A stretch of 64,000 nucleotides of DNA from JACVRW01 sp963846505. Lineage in GTDB: Bacteria; Actinomycetota; Thermoleophilia; Solirubrobacterales; Thermoleophilaceae. A program made the translations under genes and the position numbers. Positions 24,663-34,241 of this stretch are shown one piece after another (the stretch's first letter is position 1; every line of letters starts with the position of its first letter). Below the pieces are notes generated by a model. That model made no database searches. It saw nothing but the letters and a program-made list of their open reading frames with translations, and had not been told where the DNA came from. The stretch lies in NCBI GenBank assembly GCA_963846505.1, contig CAWJWD010000001.1:310001-374000 (forward strand). The letters are read 5' to 3'.

Positions 24663-24830
24663 GTGAAGACGCAGAAGGAGCGTGCGGATGAACGACGCAA
24701 GGAAAAGCTCGAGTCGATCCAGGAGCAAATCGACCGGGGCACGCTGACGGTGCGCAAGATGACGCCGGAGGAGCGCGAGGCGCACCCGCCGCGCGACCGC
24801 GACGCCGCTCCGCCCCGCCGCCGCCGCTAG
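24663..24830 (+). CDS. Small charged conserved-type protein
   Basis: Protein of 55 aa started at GTG with a strong AAGGAGGG nine bases upstream. It is very charged: an Arg/Lys/Glu helix (KTQKERADERRKEKLESIQE), a short QIDRGTLTVRKMTPEER motif and a basic tail ending RRRR. The regular charge pattern and excellent ribosome site support translation. The RGTLTVRKMTPEER segment resembles small actinobacterial proteins of unknown role, possibly RNA- or protein-binding adaptors. It converges on the PucR-type regulator gene with a four-base overlap. Confidence 0.65.
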   Translation: MKTQKERADERRKEKLESIQEQIDRGTLTVRKMTPEEREAHPPRDRDAAPPRRRR

Positions 24831-26020
24831 CGGCCCTCGGCGCCGGTCCCGGTCTCCAGCAGGCGCTGCACCCGCAGCGCCATCCCGAGCTCCTCGCGGC
24901 GCTGCCCGATCTCGTGTCCGAGCAGCTTCTCGACCGCGCTGAGGCGATAGCCGACGGTGCGTTCGTGCACGGCCAGCAGCGCAGCGGCCGCGGCGCGGTT
25001 GCCGCCGGCCTGGAAGTAGGCGACGAGCGTCTTGCGCAAGGTCGCCGTACGCGGGTCCGGAGCGGCCAGCGCCCCCAGCTCACGCTCGGCGAACTCGCGC
25101 GCCTCACGCGCGTTCGCCAGTGCCAGCGCCTCCAGCACCACGTCCGCGTAGCGCGTCACCGTGCGCGGACGCACGACCGCGACGCGAAAGGCCTGCATCG
25201 CCTCGCGGTGGCTGTGTCCGAAGCCCTCGAGCCCATGGCCCTGGCCACCGAGCGCGAGGAACGTGCCCTCCTGCGGTGAGCTGGCAGCCAGCGCCGCCGT
25301 CAGCTGCTCCTCGATCGTCGCGCCGCCGCCATACCACGCCCACAGCGAGCGCCCGCCTCCGGGCACGAACAGCAGCTCGGGTCCGCTTGCATGCGCGAGC
25401 GCCGTGAGCGCATGCTCGGGCTCGGTCCCCCAAGCGACCGCCGCGACGTGGTGGGCCTGCAGCCGGTACCCGAGCTCGTCGTCGGAGGCCGGCAGGCCGT
25501 CCAGCAGCTCGCGCACGAGCCCGATGCGACGGTGCTCGCGGCTGCGCACCATCCGGTCGCGCTGGCCCTGGTAGACCTCCGTCAGCTGCGTCGTGATGTA
25601 GTCGCGATAGCTGAACAGGTAGCGCGAGGTGATCTGCAACAGCAGCGTGCGCTCCTCCGCGCTCAGCTCCCAGTCGTCGATCTCCTCCAGGATGCAGTCC
25701 CACAGCTCCGCGTGGCCGAACGTGAAGCGCCGCATCAGCATCGACCAGGAAAGGCCGCCGCTGGCCAACGCCAGCGTCTGCTCGACGGCCGCGGGCGGTG
25801 GCTGGGACGGCAGCATGCGACCACCGGTCAGCCCGCTGCAGATGACCCGCAGGTGCGCGACGGTGCCCTGGTGCGACGCCTCCGCGAGCGCGGGATCGGC
25901 GTCCAGGGCGGGCTCGGACACCTCCCCGCGCGCCCGCTCGAGCATCCGCTCGGCGAGCGACTCGACGTCCTCTTCGATCCAGCTGGCGAGCCGTCGGATC
26001 GCCGCGGGAAGATCGCTCAC
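24827..26020 (-). CDS. PucR/CdaR-family transcriptional regulator
   Basis: Regulator of 397 aa. The N-terminal two-thirds is an all-helical sensor (EEDVESLAERMLERAR; FTFGHAELWDCILEEIDDWE) and a degenerate GGDEF-like middle domain. The C-terminal HTH_30 DNA-binding domain is clear: LRKTLVAYFQAGGNRAAAAA, LAVHERTVGYRLSAVEKLLG. Proteins of this class activate catabolic genes for purines, amino acids or aromatics. It is divergent from a cupin gene, its likely target, across a 180-bp region. The ligand is not predictable. Confidence 0.87.
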   Translation of the reverse strand: MSDLPAAIRRLASWIEEDVESLAERMLERARGEVSEPALDADPALAEASHQGTVAHLRVICSGLTGGRMLPSQPPPAAVEQTLALASGGLSWSMLMRRFTFGHAELWDCILEEIDDWELSAEERTLLLQITSRYLFSYRDYITTQLTEVYQGQRDRMVRSREHRRIGLVRELLDGLPASDDELGYRLQAHHVAAVAWGTEPEHALTALAHASGPELLFVPGGGRSLWAWYGGGATIEEQLTAALAASSPQEGTFLALGGQGHGLEGFGHSHREAMQAFRVAVVRPRTVTRYADVVLEALALANAREAREFAERELGALAAPDPRTATLRKTLVAYFQAGGNRAAAAALLAVHERTVGYRLSAVEKLLGHEIGQRREELGMALRVQRLLETGTGAEGR

Positions 26021-26160
26021 ACCGAAGAGCGTAACCGCCGCTCACCGTCCTCCGGAAGACCCGGACCCGTGTGGCTCGGTGAATTGCGTTCTATGGAAAT
26101 CCAGTCCGGTCCTCTGCCATGAATCGGTGAGAGCCCCCCACGTCGCGTCCTTCACGCTTG

Positions 26161-26176
26161 TGTGACCCCAGTCACA
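26161..26176. promoter_or_regulatory. Perfect CRP/GlxR-type cAMP receptor site
   Basis: TGTGACCCCAGTCACA matches TGTGA-N6-TCACA exactly, the consensus of CRP, GlxR and mycobacterial Rv3676-type regulators. It lies 25-40 bp upstream of the ATG of the cupin gene and in the divergent region of the PucR-type regulator gene, so it could act on either. Position this close to the start suggests repression of the cupin gene or activation of the divergent one. No crp gene is in the window; a CpdA-like phosphodiesterase is encoded at 52495-53259. Confidence 0.65.
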
Positions 26177-26200
26177 GGACACACACAGAAGGAGACATGG

Positions 26201-26554
26201 ATGGTCTGGAAGGGAAAGCAGGCGTTCATCTCGCCTGTACTGATCGATGAATGGGAGTTCATCGACGACGGCTGCAACGCGGGCGAGGTCCATTGGCTGC
26301 GCCGCAGCGAGCCGGGCGAGCCGCTGCTCTCGGCAGGGCTCTGGCGTCATCTCCCCAACGGCGACCTCGACGGCCTGCCGTACCACGTCGTCGGCTCGGA
26401 GACGCTCTACGTGATCGACGGCGCCGCCGAGCTGACGCTCCCGGACGGCTCGACGCTCTGGTTGCAGGAGGGATACCTCGCGTCGTTCAAGGACGGCTTC
26501 AAGGCGACTTGGAGGACCAAGGAGCCGTTCATGAAGTTCTTCGTCGTGACCTGA
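26201..26554 (+). CDS. Cupin-domain protein (Cupin_3/DUF861-like)
   Basis: Single-domain protein of 117 aa that folds as a small beta-barrel. Cupin motif 2 is visible in the phrases LYVIDGAAELTLPDGSTLWL and LQEGYLASFKDGFKATWRT, while motif 1 has PYHVVGSETL instead of the usual pair of His, so metal binding is uncertain. The trailing WRTKEPFMKFFVVT is characteristic of the cupin_3 group. The start ATG at 26201 has AAGGAG six bases before it. Similar proteins may act in ureidoglycolate or ethanolamine metabolism, but no specific role can be given here. Confidence 0.83.
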   Translation: MVWKGKQAFISPVLIDEWEFIDDGCNAGEVHWLRRSEPGEPLLSAGLWRHLPNGDLDGLPYHVVGSETLYVIDGAAELTLPDGSTLWLQEGYLASFKDGFKATWRTKEPFMKFFVVT

Positions 26555-26561
26555 CCGCATC

Positions 26562-26627
26562 GAGACAAGGCGGCGCTGCTAGCCTCAGGCGGGCAGGCGG
26601 CGCCGCCGCTTGCGAGGTTCTTGTCTC
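26562..26627 (+). promoter_or_regulatory. Long-range inverted repeat in the leader before the DEAD-box helicase
   Basis: GAGACAAG (26562-26569) pairs perfectly with CTTGTCTC (26620-26627), and GGCGGCG inside pairs with CGCCGCC, giving a long GC-rich stem-loop. It sits between the cupin stop (26554) and the helicase start (26716). It may terminate the cupin transcript or act as a structured 5' leader; RNA helicase genes often have long regulated leaders. The pairing is visible; its role is inferred. Confidence 0.45.
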
Positions 26628-26715
26628 GTGCGCTCCGGCGATCCGGGTCAGTCGAATCTCCCGTATCGCATACAGGTCGCCGCAGAACGCGGTTGGCCAG
26701 CAAGGAGCCACACCG

Positions 26716-27979
<1,264 letters not shown>

Positions 27980-28029
27980 CCGGCGGGCGCGGCAGCTCGT
28001 CGCGGCTGGCCGAAGCGCGCCGGGGGCGG

Positions 28030-29150
28030 TCAGACCGCTGCCGGCGCGACGTTCAGCGTGCGGATGATCTGCAGGTGGCTGAGTCCACCGAAGTACGAGC
28101 GCTCGAACGACCGAGCGCTCCCGCGCGGGCAGCGCGGCGAGCTTCGTCCACGGGCAGGCGAGCGGCGGCCGCAGGCGCGCGGCCAGCTGCGCAGGCGGGA
28201 CTCGCCGAGCACGTCGACGCCCGCCCAGGCGGCGAAGCAGAGGCCGCCGACGGTGCCGGTCGCGGTCAGCAGCACGCCGGCCGCCGCAGCGGCTGCGACG
28301 CCCTGCGGCCCGAGGATCAGCACGCTCGCGGCGGCGCCGACGCTGAGGCCGAACGGCAGCTGGCCGAGCGTGACGACCGCGATCAGCACCGCGACCGCGT
28401 CGAAGATCGAGACGTCCATGCCGACCGCGTGCAGCATCATCCAGTTGCGGCCGATCTGAGAGAACACGGCGATCAGCACGAAGCCCACCAGCAGCAGTCG
28501 CCCGCGGCCTGTGCCCATCACCGCCAGCCCGGTGCGCAGCCAGCGCGCCTTGTTGACCGCCACCCCGCGCACCAGCGCGCTGATCGCGCCGACCACCGCC
28601 AGGGCCGCCAGCGGCAGCCACCAGGGCAGTCCGAGCGGCCCGATCGAGGGTGAACGAGGTCGCCGCCGCGAGCGCGGCCTCGACGACCAGGATCGGCAGT
28701 TCGGCGGCGACCAGCGCGGGCACCTTCGGGCACTCTTGCGGCGCCGAGCGGCGCAGCGTCGCGATCCGCGCCGCCGCGCCCAGCTGCGAGTTCAGCACGT
28801 TGCCGACGCAGCCCATGCTCGAGGCCCGGTACAGCCGGCGACGGCTGACCGTGGCGCCGGAGGCGCGCACGCTCACGTGCCAGGCCTCGCTGCGCGAGAC
28901 CAGCGCCAGCGATCTGCAGGATCGTCGCCACGACCACGATCGCCAGCGGCGCGCCTGTGATGCCCGCCTCGAGCTCGTCCCACTTGCTCACCAGCGCGGT
29001 GACGAGCACGGCGCTGGCAAGGATCGACGCACCGACGGTCAGTGCCCTGCGGCGGCGACCTTCGGGCAGGCGAAGCCTGCGTGCCCAGCTCAGAAGTGGG
29101 CGAGCGATGGCGATGATCCCCCTATGCCCGGAAGCATAGGAGACACTCAT
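28030..29150 (-). pseudogene. Lysylphosphatidylglycerol synthase TM-region/flippase-like membrane protein, multiply frameshifted
   Basis: Three frames in turn encode a convincing polytopic membrane protein. From 29150 it reads SILASAVLVTALVSKWDELE and APLAIVVVATILQIA. After a shift near 28915 it reads LALVSRSEAWHVSVRASG and GCVGNVLNSQLGAAARIATL. After a shift near 28645 it reads PLAALAVVGAISALVRG, VFSQIGRNWMMLHAVGMDVS and VLLTATGTVGGLCFAAWAG, ending RSYFGGLSHLQIIRTLNVAP. The order GNVLNS-QLGAAARI and AVFSQIGRNW fits the UPF0104/LPG-synthase TM family, which flips or modifies lipids. Another shift around 28140-28230 is possible. It is a decayed gene or low-quality sequence. Confidence 0.6.
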
Positions 29151-29215
29151 GGCCAGCGATTGCGCCAGGCCGGCGACCGCAACCTCGGCCCCCGGCGAGT
29201 GTCAGAGTGGCAGCG

Positions 29216-29755
29216 ATGACGCGTGCCCTCCCGATCTCGGCACTCGCCGCGCTGCTCGCCAGCTGCACCCTGGCCCTGCCGGCGTCGGCGCCCGCGAGCG
29301 GCTGGCAGGTAGTCGACGACTGCACCGCCGACGGCAAGCTCGATCGCCGCTACAGCGATCGCGAGCTGCGTCGGGGGATCGAGGCGCTGCCGACCGACCA
29401 GCTCGAGTACGGAGACTGCAAGCAGATCATCGCCGCCGCGATCGGCAGCGGCGGTGACGGCAAGCGCCGCGACGCCGGCGGGAGCGCCGGCTCCCCCAGT
29501 CCGGCCGAGCAGGCTGCCCAGCAGGGAGACCGCGCCGCGCTCGCCGCCGTCACCGCCGACGCGGGCGACGCTCCGATCGAGATCGGCGGCGAACGGATTC
29601 GCCCGGGCGAGAACGGCCGCTTCGACGCCGCCGACGCGGACAACGGCTTGCCCGTCCCGCTCCTGCTGGTGCTGATCGCGCTGGCCGCGGGCGCGCTCGG
29701 CGCCGGCCTCTGGCTGCTGCGCGACCGCCTGCCACGCCGCCTCCTGCCGCGGTAG
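29216..29755 (+). CDS. Secreted/anchored small protein with paired cysteines
   Basis: Protein of 179 aa with a signal peptide (LPISALAALLASCTLALPASAP) and a mature N-terminal domain with Cys at DDCTADGKLD and YGDCKQIIAAA, probably disulfide-bonded. A low-complexity Gly/Ser/Ala linker follows, then a C-terminal helix (PVPLLLVLIALAAGALGAGLWLL) and a basic tail. The CTADGxL-DRxYSDxELRRGIEALPTDxxEYxDC pattern is, as far as I recall, common in Solirubrobacterales. Role unknown; it likely sits on the outer face of the membrane. GTG at 29207 is an alternative start three codons upstream. Confidence 0.75.
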   Translation: MTRALPISALAALLASCTLALPASAPASGWQVVDDCTADGKLDRRYSDRELRRGIEALPTDQLEYGDCKQIIAAAIGSGGDGKRRDAGGSAGSPSPAEQAAQQGDRAALAAVTADAGDAPIEIGGERIRPGENGRFDAADADNGLPVPLLLVLIALAAGALGAGLWLLRDRLPRRLLPR

Positions 29756-29792
29756 CGGACGACGAAAGCTTCGAGCGCTAGGGTGAGCGGCG

Positions 29793-30719
29793 ATGGCCTT
29801 CGACGCCTGGCAGCTGCAGCTGCACGGCCACCGCGTGATCTACCGCACCGCCGGCAGCGGCCCGCCCGTGGTGCTGATCCACGGGATGGTCAACTCATCG
29901 CGGCACTGGGAGCAGGTCGCGCTACGCCTGGCGAATCGCTACACCGTGATCGCGCCTGACCTGATCGGGCACGGCGACTCGGCGACGCCGCGTGGCGACT
30001 ACTCGCTCGGCGCGCACGCGGCGGTGATCCGGGACCTGCTGACGGTGATCGGCGTCGAGCGCGCGACGATCGTCGGCCACTCGCTCGGCGGCGGCGTGGC
30101 GATGCAGTTCTTCTACCAGTTCCCCCAACGCGTCGAGCGGCTGGTGCTGGTGTCCAGCGGCGGCCTCGGACACGAGGTCAGCCCGCTGCTGCGCACCGCG
30201 GCGCTGCCGGGCGCGCAGGCGCTGCTGGCGGGCGCCGCGGACCGGCGCGTGCTGGCCGCGCTGCAGGGTGCGGGCACGCGCCTGCGCGAGCGCGGCGCCG
30301 GCTGGGGCGTGTACCTGCAGGCGATCGCGCGTGCCCTGCGTCCGCTCGAGCAGCCCGCGGCCCGGCGCGCCTTCCTGCAGACGCTGCGCGCGGTGATCGA
30401 CGTGCGCGGGCAGCGCGTCAGCGCAACCGACCGCCTCTACCTGCTGCAGGCGATGCCAAGCCTGATCGTCTGGGGCGAGCGCGACAACACGATCCCGATC
30501 GCACACGGCCGCGCCGCGCACGAGGCCGCGCCCGGAAGCACGTTCAAGACCCTCCCCCGCGCCGCCCACTTCCCGCACCTCGAGGATCCCGAGGGGCTGG
30601 CGAGCGCACTCGGCGAGTGGCTCGACGTCACGCCCACGGCGCACATCGCGGACGACGAGTGGGGTCCGCTGCTGTCGCCGCGGGCTCGCCTGTCGCGCCG
30701 GCCGCGCGCCGCGGCGTAG
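29793..30719 (+). CDS. Alpha/beta-hydrolase
   Basis: Soluble hydrolase of 308 aa. It has the oxyanion strand VVLIHGMVNSSRHW, the nucleophile elbow GHSLGGG (Ser near 96), an acid-bearing LIVWGERDNTIP and a catalytic His in RAAHFPHLEDPEGLA. The fold and length match esterases or C-C hydrolases of the MhpC-like group. The final 25 residues (ARLSRRPRAAA) are basic and atypical. It stands alone between the anchored protein and the convergent HD-GYP gene. The substrate is not predictable from sequence. Confidence 0.87.
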   Translation: MAFDAWQLQLHGHRVIYRTAGSGPPVVLIHGMVNSSRHWEQVALRLANRYTVIAPDLIGHGDSATPRGDYSLGAHAAVIRDLLTVIGVERATIVGHSLGGGVAMQFFYQFPQRVERLVLVSSGGLGHEVSPLLRTAALPGAQALLAGAADRRVLAALQGAGTRLRERGAGWGVYLQAIARALRPLEQPAARRAFLQTLRAVIDVRGQRVSATDRLYLLQAMPSLIVWGERDNTIPIAHGRAAHEAAPGSTFKTLPRAAHFPHLEDPEGLASALGEWLDVTPTAHIADDEWGPLLSPRARLSRRPRAAA

Positions 30720-30750
30720 GCCGACGGCTGCCCCCGCCCGAAGCGACCCT

Positions 30751-31908
30751 CTAGACGGCTCGCGCCACGCCCGCCGCGGCCCGCTCGTCCTCGCCCCTCG
30801 TCACGGCGGCGACCAGCGCCTCCACGACCGCGGGATCGAACTGCGTGCCCGCGCCGCGGTGCAGCTCCTCCACCGCGACCGGGATCGGCAGCGCCTTGCG
30901 GTAGGGCCGATCCGAGGTCATCGCGTGGTAGGCGTCGCAGGCGGCGACGATGCGCGCGCCGAGCGGCGCCTGCTCGGCGACGAGGCCGTCGGGGTAGCCA
31001 CGGCCGTCCCAGCGCTCGTGCGACCAGCGCACGAGCGGGGCGGTGTCCGCGAAGAAGGGAATGCGTTCGAGCAGGTCGGCGCCGATCTCGGCGTGGGTCT
31101 CCATCACCTTGCGCTCGTCGGGATCGAGCGGGCCGGGCTTGCCCAGCAGCTCGCTCGGCACCCCGATCTTGCCGACGTCATGGAGCAGCGCGCCGTACTG
31201 CACGCGCCGCAGCGCCTCGCCGGTCACGCCGAGCTGCTCGCAGACGCGGTCGGCCAGCAGCTTGACCTCGCTCGCGTGGTGAGCGGTGTAGGCGTCCTTG
31301 GTCTCGAGCACGTCGGAGAGCATCCCGAGCGTCGCGCTGAAGGCGTCCTCGAGCTCGCCGACCAGCTCGGCTCTGTGGACCGCCGCGCCGACCTGCGCCG
31401 CGACCGTGTCGGCCAGCAGCAGGTCGGTCTCGTCGAACGCGCCGGTCTCGACCTCCTCGAGGTTGAGGATGCCCCAGACCTCGCCGTTGACCCGGATCGG
31501 CACCGACAGCTCCGAGCCGGGGTCGTTGCGCGGGTCGCGACGCAGGTAGTCGGGATCGTGGCGCGTGTCGGGCACGAGCGCCGGCTCGCCCGTGCGCACG
31601 ACGCGACCGTTGACGCCCTCGGAGATCGGTTGCTCCCAGGCGAGGTAGTCCGAGGAGTCGTCGGTCAGCGGCCCGGCGCCGGCGACCACGCGCAGCACGC
31701 CGTCGGAGTCCAGGCGCTGGACCACGGCGAAGTAGTAGTCGAAGGCGACGTGCAGCTCGTCGACCGTGAGGCGGCAGACCGCGACCGGGTCGAGCAGGGG
31801 CGCCAGCCGCGTCGCCAGCCGGTTGGCCACGACGAGCCGATGGTGCACGCGCTCGTAGTCGCCGATCGACGACGTGCCGTTGTTGACCAGGACCCGCGTG
31901 CTGGACAT
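30751..31908 (-). CDS. GAF-HD-GYP cyclic di-nucleotide phosphodiesterase
   Basis: Protein of 385 aa with a GAF sensor (about 30-180; ISEGVNGRVVRTGEPALVPD) followed by an HD-GYP domain. Metal and signature residues are present: AHHASEVKLLADRV, LLHDVGKIGVPSELL, METHAEIGADLLERI, WSHERWDGRGYPDGL and IVAACDAYHAMTSDRPYRKA. The family hydrolyses cyclic di-GMP (or cGAMP). No membrane helices, so it is cytosolic and probably senses a small ligand with the GAF domain. Its ATG follows GGCGGAG. A short inverted repeat lies 38-74 bp upstream. Confidence 0.9.
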   Translation of the reverse strand: MSSTRVLVNNGTSSIGDYERVHHRLVVANRLATRLAPLLDPVAVCRLTVDELHVAFDYYFAVVQRLDSDGVLRVVAGAGPLTDDSSDYLAWEQPISEGVNGRVVRTGEPALVPDTRHDPDYLRRDPRNDPGSELSVPIRVNGEVWGILNLEEVETGAFDETDLLLADTVAAQVGAAVHRAELVGELEDAFSATLGMLSDVLETKDAYTAHHASEVKLLADRVCEQLGVTGEALRRVQYGALLHDVGKIGVPSELLGKPGPLDPDERKVMETHAEIGADLLERIPFFADTAPLVRWSHERWDGRGYPDGLVAEQAPLGARIVAACDAYHAMTSDRPYRKALPIPVAVEELHRGAGTQFDPAVVEALVAAVTRGEDERAAAGVARAV

Positions 31909-31945
31909 CTCCGCCTCTAATCGGCTGCGAGCCCGCGGGGTTCAA

Positions 31946-31982
31946 TCGACATCTGGTCGAAATGAACTCGACACGATGTCGA
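31946..31982. promoter_or_regulatory. Spaced inverted repeat upstream of the HD-GYP gene
   Basis: TCGACAT (31946-31952) and ATGTCGA (31976-31982) form a perfect 7-bp inverted repeat with a 23-bp spacer, in an AT-richer patch between the HD-GYP start and the end of the protease fusion gene. It could be a split operator for the HD-GYP promoter. The last bases are four nucleotides from the stop side of the neighbouring gene 31996. Function inferred only from position. Confidence 0.35.
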
Positions 31983-31995
31983 AGCGGCCGGGGCG

Positions 31996-34152
31996 CTACC
32001 AGAAGCCGGTGGCCTCGAGTTCGGGGAGGTACAGCGACGGCACGAAGGAGTGGTCGAGGTAGCGTCGCCGGAGGTCGTCCCTGCCGACCCCCCTGGCGGC
32101 AGGCGCGGCCGCCCCGGCCTCGTCCCAGGCGCTCGACCAGAGCATCGCGAGCGTCCGGCAGCCGTCGGCGATGCAGAGGACCGTCTCCGCGCCGACGGCG
32201 TTCCAGAGCTCGTCGGCATCGTGGTCGGCCCGGTAGGCAGCCAGGATCGTTTGCGGCGGCAGGCGCTCGAAGCAGCGCTGCATCAACTCCACGACGGCCA
32301 GCGCGGCCTCCCGGTGACCCCGCAGGTGCGGCCGCGGAGCAGCGCCCGCGAGCTCGTGGTCGAGGCCGCCGATCAGCTCCGCCCGATGGCGGTCGAGCAT
32401 CTTCGTCTCGTAGGCGGAGTGCACGCCCTCGTCGCTCTCGTTCTCGCCGTCGTGGAGGTGCGACGCGTGCAGGGGCTGGCATGCGTCTCCGACGTAGTGC
32501 GCCATCACGCCGCCTGCGGCGAGCGCGTCCGTGAGGTGGTCGTTCCCGAGGCTGTCGACCATCCACCGGTACAGCTGCGCCACGCGGAACGGCAGCAGGC
32601 CCATGTGGCGCGGGGTGACGCCGATGGCTCTGTAGAACGCGATCCACGTCGCCGGGTTCACGTTGGCCGGCGACGCAGCGGCGAGGGACAGCAGCGTCGA
32701 CCCGTCCGGCCCCGCCTGGTCCATGTCGGCGAAGTGGTTCGGACTCTCGCGCGGACGAATGATGCCCTTGCGCTTGAGCTTCCAGACCCGGTCCGGGACG
32801 TCCGCCAGCGGATGGAAGAACTCGTCGGCGTCGGTATGGAACTGGCCGTCCTCGATCGCCTGCAGGTCGAACGAGATGCGCTCGCGGTTGGCCTCGAAGA
32901 ACGCCCGCAGGGGCGCCGGGTCGACCAGGTCGCAGGCACGTGCGCCGATCGTGTAGTGCCCGACCTCGCCCCAGTAGAGCTCGTGGTCGGCGTTCCAGTC
33001 GTAGACGGGCTCGACGTCGAGCGCACGACAGACGGTGCTGACGAAGCTCACGAGCGCGTACGGCGTGCCGTCGCCGCCGTCGCCCGACGCGAAGCGCTCG
33101 CCACCCCATTGCAGTGCCAGCGGTCGCGCGGCGGGAACCTCGTCGGACGACGCCTCGGGCTCGAGCACCCAGAGCGTGCCGGAGTCTCCCGGTCGCGTGC
33201 GCAGCGGCGGATCGCCCGCCCGCGGTCCGACCACGGCGTCGGCCACGTACTCGATCCCGCTGCGCGTGCGGTAGCGGTAGAACAGCGCGGTCAACTCGCC
33301 TCGCAGCTGTCCCGAGGCCGCCCCGAACGCCCGTACCGGCAGGCCGATCACGTCGAGCGCGAGCGACTCGGGAGCGACATCCACCAGCTCGCTGATCGCA
33401 CCGACGCCGAACACCTGCGTGGTCCAGCGACGCACGTCGTCGACCTCGATCAAGCCGGCGTCGACGGCGACCTCCATGCGCTTGCCGGCGAAGCCGGGGT
33501 AGGCCTCGTCGAACGGCAGCCGGCCGACCGAGCGCGCTGCCGAGTGCCCGAGCGGCACCAGCGCCCCTTCCACCATCGAGAACAGCGGCGTCCCGGGTTC
33601 CCCGGCGACGTGACGGTTCGTCAGCGCGTAGACCTTCAGGCCGTCGCTGACCAGACAGCCGATCGAGCCCACGCGCTGACGCTCCTGCACCTCGCTCAGG
33701 CAGACGTAGCCGCCACCGAAGAGCTCGCTCGGAAAGCTCAGGTGACGGTCTGGATCAGCCTCGTCGCCGGCTGGTGGCGCGTAGACGACGCACGTCGGGA
33801 CCGAGCGGCCGTCCGGCAGGTAGAGGCGCCGGGGCACCATCTCGTCGGGAGCCTCAGCGATCTCGTCCTGGTCCATCCAGTGGTCGACGAACACGAGCAC
33901 GCACGGCCAGGAGTCCGGTCGCACGCGCGTGTTCTCGAGCGTCTTCGGCGGCCGTACGCCGGGCGTCTCGGCGAGCTTCTCGGCCAAGCTCGCCGACCGT
34001 TCGTCCTCCTCGACCCGGAACAGGTAGCGCCCGACCGCGGTGGCGACCACGTTGCGCTGCTGGATCAGATGGACGTGGTAGGCCTCACGCGCTTCGAGCA
34101 CGTCGGCCAGCGAGAGCGAGCTCGCCTCGACATCGATCGCTGCGTCCCCCAT
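31996..34152 (-). CDS. Fusion of a trypsin-like (NAL1-type) serine protease and an S1/P1-PLC-type zinc hydrolase
   Basis: Protein of 718 aa without signal peptide. The N-terminal half has a lead-in domain (QQRNVVATAVGRYLF, 31-45) and a trypsin fold: His181 in LTNRHV, Asp231 in VAVDAGLIEV, Ser324 in RPGDSGT. The C-terminal half is an S1/P1 nuclease/phospholipase C domain: YWGEVGHYTIG with Trp394 and His399, NHFADMD (His473, Asp476), MAHYVGDACQPLHASH (His552, Asp556, His562) and GVHSAYE (His578). In that family Trp and His bind zinc, the Trp through its free N-terminus. Here it is internal, so self-cleavage by the fused protease would be needed. The ATG at 34152 follows GAGGGAG. Confidence 0.82.
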   Translation of the reverse strand: MGDAAIDVEASSLSLADVLEAREAYHVHLIQQRNVVATAVGRYLFRVEEDERSASLAEKLAETPGVRPPKTLENTRVRPDSWPCVLVFVDHWMDQDEIAEAPDEMVPRRLYLPDGRSVPTCVVYAPPAGDEADPDRHLSFPSELFGGGYVCLSEVQERQRVGSIGCLVSDGLKVYALTNRHVAGEPGTPLFSMVEGALVPLGHSAARSVGRLPFDEAYPGFAGKRMEVAVDAGLIEVDDVRRWTTQVFGVGAISELVDVAPESLALDVIGLPVRAFGAASGQLRGELTALFYRYRTRSGIEYVADAVVGPRAGDPPLRTRPGDSGTLWVLEPEASSDEVPAARPLALQWGGERFASGDGGDGTPYALVSFVSTVCRALDVEPVYDWNADHELYWGEVGHYTIGARACDLVDPAPLRAFFEANRERISFDLQAIEDGQFHTDADEFFHPLADVPDRVWKLKRKGIIRPRESPNHFADMDQAGPDGSTLLSLAAASPANVNPATWIAFYRAIGVTPRHMGLLPFRVAQLYRWMVDSLGNDHLTDALAAGGVMAHYVGDACQPLHASHLHDGENESDEGVHSAYETKMLDRHRAELIGGLDHELAGAAPRPHLRGHREAALAVVELMQRCFERLPPQTILAAYRADHDADELWNAVGAETVLCIADGCRTLAMLWSSAWDEAGAAAPAARGVGRDDLRRRYLDHSFVPSLYLPELEATGFW

Positions 34153-34241
34153 GAGCACTCCCTCGTGCTTGACAAGGATTGATTGCTCGCAGAGTACTTC
34201 CTTTTGGGGTCGGTGCCGAGGCCGAAGTTCGGCCCAGCCGG

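Noticed and set aside
34153..34241. Promoter or regulatory element before the protease fusion gene
   Set aside because: The patch is AT-richer (CCTTTTGG, TACTCT on the minus strand), but no convincing spaced hexamers or symmetric repeat were found.
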